The position numbers were made by a program, and so were the translations under genes. A stretch of DNA of 7,720 nucleotides from Cyanobacteria bacterium OH_SFB_17 (GTDB lineage: Bacteria > Cyanobacteriota > Vampirovibrionia > Gastranaerophilales > Gastranaerophilaceae): NCBI GenBank assembly GCA_023395735.1, contig JAEWYI010000093.1:1-7720 (forward strand). Direction: 5' to 3'. Positions within the stretch are counted from its first letter, which is position 1. Every line of letters begins with the position of its first letter. Under the pieces are notes generated by a model. It ran no database searches. It had not been told where the DNA came from and saw only the letters and a program-made list of their open reading frames with translations. Below, piece after piece: positions 1-5,058 of this stretch.

Positions 1-120
1 AGATTAGAACTTGAAAAAATTGTAGAGAAAAAAGTTTATTTAGAGCTAAACGTCAAAGTTGAAAAGGACTGGCGCAAAAATAACCGCTCTCTAAAGAATT
101 TCGGCTATTCTGAGGAATAA
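1..120 (+). CDS. era: GTPase Era, C-terminal fragment (cut by window start)
   Basis: The first 39 codons, open from the window edge to a TAA at 118-120, encode the end of a KH domain. The pattern is VYLELNVKVEKDWRKN followed by LKNFGY, which is the characteristic tail of Era (family knowledge: a hydrophobic strand, then VKV..DWR, then a closing FGY or LGY). Era is an essential GTPase that binds the 3' end of 16S rRNA through this KH domain and helps mature the 30S subunit. The GTPase domain and start codon lie outside the window. The gene converges on the - strand gene at 122 with one base between the two stop codons and no terminator hairpin, so the transcripts probably overlap. Recognition rests on a short but distinctive C-terminal motif. 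Confidence 0.88.
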   Translation, partial: RLELEKIVEKKVYLELNVKVEKDWRKNNRSLKNFGYSEE

Positions 121-121
121 A

Positions 122-556
122 TTATTCGCCTTTTCCAATCCCAAAAACGTGTTGTGCGATGTAGATTCCACCGTATGCCAAAAGTCCTGCACCGAAAAGT
201 TTTGAAGCGATTCCTTTAGTTGCAAGAGTTCCGATTGACAATGCAAAAGGTACAACTTGATTTACCATCATTGATGTAGCACCTTTCATATATCCGCCAA
301 TCGTATGGAAAAATCCCATAAAATTTTCATCTAAGTGATAATGAAAAACTTTCTCTTTAAGTTTTGCTTGAACAATACTTGGGCTATCAAGCATCAAATC
401 TTCTTGCGCATGGTGAGTAAGAGAGCTGGCTTTAGAATTTTTTTCATGCATTGATCCATGAAGTTTTCCGGCAGTATGAGCATCATATAGCACCAGACCA
501 AGGCCTGTTGCACCGACTGTTTTTGTTAATACATTTAATACTTTACCGTTAATCAC
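122..556 (-). CDS. Hypothetical small membrane-associated protein
   Basis: This 144-residue protein matches no family I recognise. Its middle (about residues 30-85) is His-rich and polar, with SLTHHAQED and FHYHLDENF, and it has no cysteines. The C-terminal third is hydrophobic and Gly/Ala-rich, with two possible membrane segments at about 95-112 and 119-138 and a short Lys tail. There is no typical signal peptide, but residues 11-25 are mildly hydrophobic. The start is a GTG (554-556) that shares its first base with the TAG stop of the upstream HEAT-like gene. An AAAGGTGA Shine-Dalgarno sequence sits 6 nt upstream, so the two genes are probably translationally coupled and may act together at the membrane. 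Convergence with era leaves one base at its 3' end. Confidence 0.7.
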   Translation of the reverse strand: MINGKVLNVLTKTVGATGLGLVLYDAHTAGKLHGSMHEKNSKASSLTHHAQEDLMLDSPSIVQAKLKEKVFHYHLDENFMGFFHTIGGYMKGATSMMVNQVVPFALSIGTLATKGIASKLFGAGLLAYGGIYIAQHVFGIGKGE

Positions 557-1206
557 TATTTTTCACCTTTAGATTTTTCTTTTTTAGGAGTATCTTTTAC
601 TTCAAATTCTTTCTTGACTGTCGGTCCTGACATTTTCAACAATATATTTGAAGCTTTTAGCGAATCTTCACCATAGCTGGTTTTTTCTTTTTGTATTGAT
701 TGAAGAATATTTCTGCTTAAATCGTTTCCTTGAGCAGCTCTTGACTCTAATGCCGCCATTGCGATAAATCTTATCGGCTGATATGGGTCTTGAAGCATTT
801 TGTTTACAAGAGAGTTTAGTGCGGGATCATCTTTTCTGGAATCATCTTCCTGAAGCCTTTCCATTACGTCTTTTGCTCCCATCAACCTTACTTGTTGGTT
901 TTGGTCGTTAAGATATCCTTCAACCGTTTTTAAATATTCATCTGTTATTTGAACGATTTCTCGTTTTTCTGTTTTTTTCTTTTCTTCAGCAGGCGCTGAT
1001 GCAGGTGCTACTGGTTGAGCAAGGTTTTGAGTATAGTAATTCGGCGGATAACTTTGGGCAGGAGCAGTACTGTATGTAGGCGCGTTGATAGTTGCAGGCG
1101 CAACATTTGCACCAGGAGGATTTACCGTCGGGTTAAATATCTGAATATTTACCCCTGAATAATTCGGTACTTGTACTGTTTGAGGCTGTCCAACCACATT
1201 ATCCAT
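556..1206 (-). CDS. HEAT-repeat-like protein with disordered N-terminus
   Basis: From the ATG at 1204-1206 this is a 216-residue protein. Residues 1-80 are rich in Pro, Asn, Gln, Ala and Tyr and look disordered. Residues about 85-195 form helical repeats resembling HEAT motifs: a YLNDQNQQVRLMGAKDVMERL helix pair, then MLQDPYQPIRFIAMAALESR, each with the D-x-x-x-x-V/I-R turn seen in HEAT and PBS-lyase-type repeats. The C-terminus is a Lys/Glu tail. Such repeats usually bind proteins; no catalytic motif is visible. An in-frame GTG at 1219-1221 would add five residues, but it lies inside the AAAGGTGA ribosome-binding sequence, which is ideally placed 4 nt before the ATG, so I prefer the ATG. It is the first gene of a two-gene unit with the 144-residue protein. 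The specific function is unknown. Confidence 0.72.
   Translation of the reverse strand: MDNVVGQPQTVQVPNYSGVNIQIFNPTVNPPGANVAPATINAPTYSTAPAQSYPPNYYTQNLAQPVAPASAPAEEKKKTEKREIVQITDEYLKTVEGYLNDQNQQVRLMGAKDVMERLQEDDSRKDDPALNSLVNKMLQDPYQPIRFIAMAALESRAAQGNDLSRNILQSIQKEKTSYGEDSLKASNILLKMSGPTVKKEFEVKDTPKKEKSKGEK
563..570 (-). promoter_or_regulatory. Shine-Dalgarno site for the coupled GTG start
   Basis: AAAGGTGA lies 6 nt before the GTG start at 556, inside the last codons of the upstream gene. The same octamer precedes the ATG of the upstream gene, so both genes of this unit use an identical ribosome-binding site. Confidence 0.6.
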
Positions 1207-1210
1207 AAAA

Positions 1211-1218
1211 TCACCTTT
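1211..1218 (-). promoter_or_regulatory. Shine-Dalgarno site deciding the HEAT-like gene start
   Basis: On the minus strand AAAGGTGA lies 4 nt before the ATG at 1206. AGGTGA pairs with the 3' end of 16S rRNA in the register expected for an AGGAGGTGA site. It overlaps the upstream in-frame GTG, arguing against that GTG as the start. Confidence 0.65.
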
Positions 1219-1221
1219 CAC

Positions 1222-1364
1222 TACTTATCTAAATAAAGTCTAAAACCATGTAAAAATTGCCATTCCAGCTATTTCTTTAAGTTTTGTTAAGCCGTTTTGT
1301 TTTTTAATATGCCTGACAGCTTGATGTGTACAAATTTTAACGTTAGGTAACTAATTATGTTTTT
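1222..1364. other. Divergent intergenic region, mostly unassigned
   Basis: This stretch separates the HEAT-like gene (- strand) from the four-Cys gene (+ strand). On the minus strand there is a possible TTTACA -35 followed about 17 nt later by a poor TAGATA-type -10, too weak to call firmly. An 8-bp palindrome TAACGTTA at 1338-1345 lies just upstream of the plus-strand extended -10. I see no RNA gene or convincing ORF here. Confidence 0.4.
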
Positions 1365-1373
1365 TGCTATAAT
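1365..1373 (+). promoter_or_regulatory. Extended -10 promoter element (TGCTATAAT)
   Basis: TGCTATAAT is a perfect extended -10 hexamer with its TG motif. The only -35 candidate is weak (TTAGGT at 1343-1348, 19-nt spacing), which extended -10 promoters tolerate. The predicted transcription start is about 1379-1381, at the ATG at 1381, so the transcript would be leaderless. The box sits inside the first codons of the longer reading frame that starts at 1357, arguing that the longer start is not used from this promoter. Confidence 0.55.
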
Positions 1374-1380
1374 AAATTTC

Positions 1381-1692
1381 ATGGAAAAACTTTTTAAAAG
1401 TGAAATCGAAAATATAAGCAAAAATATTTGTCCGAAATGCCAAAAATGCGAAGGAAAAATTCCTAAAACTCCTTGGGAGAAAATGCCTAATGGATGCTGG
1501 CTGGAAGGGGTTTTATTTCAGATAAGAGAAAAAATCAAACAAAGAATCCGTAAACAAAAAGAAGAGATTCTTGATTTAAATGTTTATATGCAAAGTGTTT
1601 CTGCTGTTGAAAAAGAATTTATCGAAAACAAAATAATCAATATTCAAAAAGAGATTGATGTTTTTGAGGAATTTGGCTCAAAGGATTGGTAA
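1381..1692 (+). CDS. Small four-cysteine hypothetical protein
   Basis: This is a 103-residue protein from the ATG at 1381. Near the N-terminus it carries CPKCQKC (Cys17, 20, 23) and a fourth Cys at 39 within MPNGCW, giving C-x2-C-x2-C-x15-C, which could bind zinc. It does not match the C-x2-C-x2-C-x3-C ferredoxin pattern. The rest (about 45-95) is Lys/Glu-rich and helical, probably a coiled coil. I recognise no family. The start is uncertain. An upstream ATG at 1357 would add eight mostly hydrophobic residues (MFFAIINF) with a weak AGGT site, but the strong extended -10 box lies inside that extension and points to 1381 with no leader. It converges with the 532-residue gene, and a strong hairpin lies between them. 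Confidence 0.65.
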   Translation: MEKLFKSEIENISKNICPKCQKCEGKIPKTPWEKMPNGCWLEGVLFQIREKIKQRIRKQKEEILDLNVYMQSVSAVEKEFIENKIINIQKEIDVFEEFGSKDW

Positions 1693-1707
1693 AGATTTAA
1701 AAGAAGA

Positions 1708-1730
1708 GGGCGAAATCTTCGATTTCGCCC
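1708..1730 (-). terminator. Hairpin terminator between convergent genes
   Basis: A perfect 10-bp stem (GGGCGAAATC and GATTTCGCCC) encloses a 3-nt loop TTC. On the minus strand the stem is followed by the U-rich TCTTCTTTT, which fits a Rho-independent terminator about 39 nt after the stop of the 532-residue gene. On the plus strand it follows the four-Cys gene stop by 15 nt but has no T run behind it, so the main direction is probably minus, with possible bidirectional action. Its ends and core match the inverted repeat in pabB at 5133-5173. Confidence 0.72.
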
Positions 1731-1768
1731 TAAAAAATACCTACCTACTTTTCCCTAGTTTCGTAACC

Positions 1769-3367
1769 TTATCCTAATTTATTTTTATCTTTTAATTCGT
1801 CGAATCTTTTTTTAATTGGAGCAGAAAGATAAAGAGAATTTATGTTTCTCAAATCTCCTGATGTTGCGCTTTTTTCTACCAATTCTTGTTGAACTGTAAA
1901 GCTTAGTGCGCTTGTATCTGACTGAAGTGTTTTGTAGAAATTTGTGTTGCTGACTTCAGAAATCAGTTTTTTTGCTTCGGATCTGTTTGCATTGTTGATA
2001 ACGCTGTTGATTTTTGCTCTTACAATGCTTGAAGGGTTGCTTTCTAGAATAATAGGAATGATTTTTGCCAATTTATCTGTAGAAAGTGATGATAGAAGAG
2101 CTATTTTTACTGAATCAGAAGCTCCTTCAAGAGCTTTTCTGATAGTTTTCATATCGCTTGATGTAGCGATTGTTTTTGATATTTCTTTGTATTGTTCATA
2201 AGTGCTTGTTTTTGAATTTGTTTTAGTTTGAGCTTCTTCAGTTTTGGTTGGAGAAACTTTAACTTCTTCTTTTTGAACTTCAGGTTTAGCTTGTGAAATT
2301 TGAGCTTGTGCAATAGCATTTATTTCTTGTTTTACAGAAGCATCATATTTATCGGCTTGAGCAAGTGCCGCTTGGACTGCTTTTTCGTTGCCTGTTTGAG
2401 AAGTAACTGCAAATGCTTTAACTTGATTTTCTTTATCAAATTTATGAATATTTGATGCTGCATATTCAACTGTTTCAGAAATTTTAGAAGCCGACATGAT
2501 TTTGTGGATATCAACTTCATTTTGTTTTGCAAATTTTCCGTATTGGTTGATTAATATTTTGTCTAATTCTTTTTGAAAAGATTCAGCCATTTGTGTTTTT
2601 TGATAAATTTCAACGGCTTGCACTTGGTTGCTAACTGCAAGTTTAGAAGCATAAGAAGCACCGATTTTAATAGCTGCTTCGTTTTTAGAATCAACGATTA
2701 ATTTGGTCAAAGCTGTTTGATTATTTTCGTGGCAGTTGTGAATAGTTTTTGCAACTCCGATTTCGCCTCGGTTTCTCAATTCGTCTGATTTTTCTTCAAC
2801 AGTCGCACGTTTTGCAGCTAACAATTGGTTTTTTTCTTCCAAGATGCTGATTTTTTTAGCCATCATTTCGTAGCTGTCGCCGTTTCTTGTGTTGGATAAC
2901 AATTTTTTGAAATCTGCCAATTGCAATTTAATTTGTTCTTCTTTAGATTTTCCTTTTATTTCTTTAAAATATCCTGTCAAATATTTTTCCAAGTATTTTT
3001 CTTTTTCTTCTGCAGTAGCATTTTCGTATTTTTTTCCGTAGAATCTTGCCAAACGTTCATCTACTGATTCACCTGTTTTTTTGAATTCTTCTTTGACTTC
3101 GGTTTTTTCTTGAGCTTTAGGAGCTTCGGTTTGTGTGCTTTTTTCGATTGAAAGTCCTTTGATAGGAGCTTCTTGAGAAACTTTTGTTTCAGATGTAAGT
3201 GGAACATTTCCTTCTTCTGTCAATTTTGCGTTAGAAGAATTTGTTGCAGAGGAAGTTAAAGGGACTGTAATAGGTGTTGTAGAAGGCGCAGTTGTGCTTT
3301 CTGTAACCTTTTGAGCGGTCCAGGCAGAAGTTAAATTTTCAAGAAATATGTTAGAAAATAAACTCAT
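1769..3367 (-). CDS. Long helical hypothetical protein with internal repeat
   Basis: This 532-residue protein has no family I recognise, no signal peptide and no membrane segment. Residues 20-65 are Thr/Ser/Pro-rich and probably disordered, and 66-100 are Lys/Glu-rich. Residues 100-355 look mostly helical, with coiled-coil character at about 165-200. Two stretches resemble each other: about 209-250 (starting IHNCHENNQ) and about 307-349 (starting IHKFDKENQ). Both continue to a NEAA or NEKAVQ helix, which suggests a roughly 98-residue internal duplication. A second charged linker (about 360-388) leads to another helical region up to 532. The ATG at 3365-3367 has a GAGGA site 3 nt upstream. It is a monocistronic minus-strand gene ending before the 1708-1730 terminator. 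A structural or scaffold role is possible, but nothing in the sequence fixes a function. Confidence 0.75.
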   Translation of the reverse strand: MSLFSNIFLENLTSAWTAQKVTESTTAPSTTPITVPLTSSATNSSNAKLTEEGNVPLTSETKVSQEAPIKGLSIEKSTQTEAPKAQEKTEVKEEFKKTGESVDERLARFYGKKYENATAEEKEKYLEKYLTGYFKEIKGKSKEEQIKLQLADFKKLLSNTRNGDSYEMMAKKISILEEKNQLLAAKRATVEEKSDELRNRGEIGVAKTIHNCHENNQTALTKLIVDSKNEAAIKIGASYASKLAVSNQVQAVEIYQKTQMAESFQKELDKILINQYGKFAKQNEVDIHKIMSASKISETVEYAASNIHKFDKENQVKAFAVTSQTGNEKAVQAALAQADKYDASVKQEINAIAQAQISQAKPEVQKEEVKVSPTKTEEAQTKTNSKTSTYEQYKEISKTIATSSDMKTIRKALEGASDSVKIALLSSLSTDKLAKIIPIILESNPSSIVRAKINSVINNANRSEAKKLISEVSNTNFYKTLQSDTSALSFTVQQELVEKSATSGDLRNINSLYLSAPIKKRFDELKDKNKLG

Positions 3368-3370
3368 GTT

Positions 3371-3375
3371 TCCTC
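3371..3375 (-). promoter_or_regulatory. Ribosome-binding site of the 532-residue protein
   Basis: GAGGA on the minus strand lies 3 nt before the ATG at 3367. It supports this start and shows that this gene, unlike the three TATAAT-adjacent genes on the plus strand, has a conventional leader. Confidence 0.5.
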
Positions 3376-3402
3376 GTGTTGTTATTTACCTTATATATAT
3401 TA

Positions 3403-3408
3403 AGTATA
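3403..3408 (-). promoter_or_regulatory. Possible -10 box for the 532-residue gene
   Basis: TATACT on the minus strand lies 35 nt before the ATG, leaving room for a short leader with the GAGGA site. No good -35 is found at 16-18 nt. A short inverted repeat (TGCAT and ATGCA at 3424-3428 and 3435-3439) covers the -35 area. Weak call. Confidence 0.3.
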
Positions 3409-3506
3409 TACAATTCGTGAAATTGCATGTATTTATGCATATTTCAGCCGAATTTTACAAAAGTTTACATAGGCAATTTAGGAGAAAAAAAATACTTTAT
3501 ATAAAA

Positions 3507-3535
3507 GTAACCACTGAGATGGTTTTGCTGGTTAC
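3507..3535 (+). promoter_or_regulatory. Operator-like inverted repeat GTAACCA-N15-TGGTTAC
   Basis: Perfect 7-bp arms lie at 3507-3513 and 3529-3535, with a third TGGTT copy at 3520-3524, so AACCA also pairs with the inner copy. The arms are about two helical turns apart and the right arm overlaps the expected -35 region of the promoter at 3532-3560. This geometry fits a dimeric regulator binding site, although no regulator gene is nearby. Confidence 0.4.
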
Positions 3536-3560
3536 AATATGTTGACAGATATGGTATAAT
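3532..3560 (+). promoter_or_regulatory. Promoter with extended -10 for the 63-residue gene
   Basis: TGGTATAAT at 3552-3560 is a perfect extended -10. At 17 nt upstream is TTACAA (3532-3537), a weak -35. The TTGACA at 3542-3547 is only 7 nt from the -10 and cannot serve as its -35. The -10 ends 6 nt before the ATG at 3567, so transcription should begin at or next to the start codon. Confidence 0.6.
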
Positions 3561-3566
3561 ATAAGT

Positions 3567-3758
3567 ATGGATGAGAAAAAAGAATTAAAATTAAAGGTTT
3601 TAGAAAGAACAGTTGAACAGACTGACTCTATTGAGGAATCAAAAAATCCTCCAAAATATGTCCATCCAAACCAAACAAATCCAATATTAAAGCACCTCGG
3701 CCGTTTTAGAAACGAACAAATCGGTAGCCGATTTTCGCTTAGGGATTTGTTGAGATAA
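3567..3758 (+). CDS. Small hypothetical protein, 63 residues
   Basis: This short charged protein begins with a Lys/Glu/Leu-rich segment (about 1-25). A Pro/Asn-rich stretch with PPKYVHPNQTNP follows, then a basic C-terminus ending FSLRDLLR. There are no cysteines, signal peptide or membrane segment, and no family is recognised. I favour it over the overlapping antisense frame (3497-3775) because a near-ideal extended -10 promoter points straight at its ATG and its composition matches ordinary soluble proteins of the window, whereas the antisense frame is Phe/Cys/Ser-rich. No Shine-Dalgarno sequence precedes it, consistent with leaderless translation. It stands alone and converges with the His-rich membrane protein gene across a 26-bp gap without a visible terminator. 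Confidence 0.6.
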   Translation: MDEKKELKLKVLERTVEQTDSIEESKNPPKYVHPNQTNPILKHLGRFRNEQIGSRFSLRDLLR

Positions 3759-3784
3759 TTTGTGAATTCAGGCATGACAAATAA

Positions 3785-4939
3785 TTAGTGATGGTGATGA
3801 TTTTCACCGTTTCTGTAGCCTATTCCAGCACGATAACCTGAGATTGAATACAAAACAGGAAGAGCAGGTTCAATCCATTTCAGACCTGAAAGTACCGCCA
3901 CAGTTGCTATATCATCAACGTGCAAGCTTATATCTAACAGTTCAGGTTTTCTTTCGTTAAATAAATTTTTATCATTTTGCGGTTTATTTTTATCAACAAG
4001 CGGATCAATAATTTTTTTGCCCACAAGATTTGCAATAGCACTTCCAAAAACGACACCTGCCAAAATTATTCCGCCAATCATTCCTATCGCTCTGGCTGCT
4101 TTGGTTTTGAGGTGTTTGTTTTTAGATTTTTCCATCGCATATAGTGCAGCTCCTGCGCCTACATTACACAAGAAAATATTTGCTAAATACTGATAAGAAC
4201 CTTCTTTAATTTTGTCTGGAACTTTTTCCCTCCAATTTTTCTCAGTCAATTTATCGCCTGCAATTCCGCCTAAAATACCTCCAATAACAGGGAAAAGTCC
4301 CATTATAGAAATTCTTGGCAAGTCGCCTTTAAAAATGTGGTTTGAATCAATGTGTTCAGGATCAGGGATTAGCCCGTGCTCACCTGATAAAAATTCTTTT
4401 CCGCTTTTGGTTTCGCCAAGCTCTTCGTAAATCTTTTTTATTTCTTTCGGCATCAATACTTTTGTTTTTGCTTTTTGAAGGATTTTATTTACATCAGGAG
4501 AAACTTTATTCTCCTCTAAAAAATCATCAACCAAATCCGTGACATGCAGCTTTAATTTTTTCAAATTAACGGCAACTCCATGTTCGTGCTCATGATTATG
4601 TTCATGCTCATGCCCGTGTTCGTGATGACATTCAACATGCTTGCAGTTATGGTGTTCCACATGCAAATGGTGCTCATGATGATGGGTTGGTTTTTTCTTA
4701 AAAGCTTTTACTATTTTTAAAGAAGCCTTTGGCGCAACAAGCGCAAACGCAATTGTAGAAGATAAAACCGCAATATTTTTTATTAAAGTTTTTTTCTTTT
4801 CTTCTTCTGGAGCTTTTTTGACACTCTGATAAGTATAAGCAACTCCGCCCGCAGCCAAAACCGCAGGGACAGTCCGTGAAAAATAACCGATTAACCTCGG
4901 TTGATCCAAAAATTTTCCTGTGACTTGTGCTACATTCAT
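3785..4939 (-). CDS. His-rich multi-pass membrane protein, unknown function
   Basis: This 384-residue protein has hydrophobic segments at about 22-38, 54-70, 211-229, 252-269 and 284-304, with a weaker one at 345-366, so it is probably a multi-pass membrane protein without a cleaved signal. Between the second and third segments, residues 86-120 hold 18 His in 35 positions plus Cys99 and Cys104, with alternating HEHEH runs. The protein ends in four His directly before the stop. Such His clusters usually bind Zn, Ni, Co or Cu, as in the loops of metal transporters and storage proteins, but I see no CDF, ZIP or permease signature. The segment 125-205 is charged and helical. The ATG at 4937-4939 has no strong ribosome-binding site; a TATAAG box (4953-4958) lies 13 nt upstream, so the leader may be very short. 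The gene is divergent from the pab operon. Confidence 0.75.
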   Translation of the reverse strand: MNVAQVTGKFLDQPRLIGYFSRTVPAVLAAGGVAYTYQSVKKAPEEEKKKTLIKNIAVLSSTIAFALVAPKASLKIVKAFKKKPTHHHEHHLHVEHHNCKHVECHHEHGHEHEHNHEHEHGVAVNLKKLKLHVTDLVDDFLEENKVSPDVNKILQKAKTKVLMPKEIKKIYEELGETKSGKEFLSGEHGLIPDPEHIDSNHIFKGDLPRISIMGLFPVIGGILGGIAGDKLTEKNWREKVPDKIKEGSYQYLANIFLCNVGAGAALYAMEKSKNKHLKTKAARAIGMIGGIILAGVVFGSAIANLVGKKIIDPLVDKNKPQNDKNLFNERKPELLDISLHVDDIATVAVLSGLKWIEPALPVLYSISGYRAGIGYRNGENHHHH

Positions 4940-4977
4940 CTGACTCTATTCTCTTATAAAATATCCGTCTCTACAAC

Positions 4978-4993
4978 TTGCCCTATCGGGCAA
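4978..4993. promoter_or_regulatory. 6-bp inverted repeat in the divergent promoter region
   Basis: TTGCCC and GGGCAA are separated by TATC. The repeat stands out as a GC-rich island in AT-rich DNA. It covers the place where the -35 of the minus-strand gene would be and lies about 65-80 bp upstream of the pab start. It could be an operator or a short hairpin; there is no T run to make it a terminator. Confidence 0.35.
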
Positions 4994-5024
4994 CATTTAT
5001 CCTAAAACCTTAACACAAAAAAAT

Positions 5025-5052
5025 TTGCTATTAATTTTTAAATATTTATAAT
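5025..5052 (+). promoter_or_regulatory. Promoter of the pabBC-pabA operon
   Basis: TTGCTA (5025-5030), a 16-nt spacer and a perfect TATAAT (5047-5052) form a good sigma-70-type promoter, preceded by an A-tract (5017-5023) that could act as an UP element. The -10 ends 6 nt before the ATG at 5059, so the mRNA should start at the ATG. There is no Shine-Dalgarno sequence upstream of the gene. Confidence 0.68.
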
Positions 5053-5058
5053 TGAATT

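Noticed and set aside
1708..1730. Hairpin as a plus-strand Rho-independent terminator
   Set aside because: It is followed on the plus strand by A-rich rather than T-rich sequence; the T-rich tail is on the minus-strand side, so I assigned it to the minus strand.
1944..2201. Plus-strand 85-residue frame inside the 532-residue gene
   Set aside because: It lies wholly within a well-supported gene, has Leu/Phe/Ser-rich antisense composition, and has no promoter or ribosome site.
3542..3547. Perfect TTGACA as a -35 box
   Set aside because: It lies only 7 nt from the TATAAT at 3555-3560, far too close, and no -10 is found 16-18 nt downstream of it.
3497..3775. Antisense 92-residue open frame opposite the 63-residue gene
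   Set aside because: It is Phe/Cys/Ser-rich like a complement of A-rich coding DNA, and the plus-strand frame has a strong promoter pointing at its ATG.
3788..3799. C-terminal His4 as an engineered affinity tag
   Set aside because: It is four His, not six, and the protein has a much larger natural His cluster; the flanking DNA is ordinary chromosomal sequence with no vector features.
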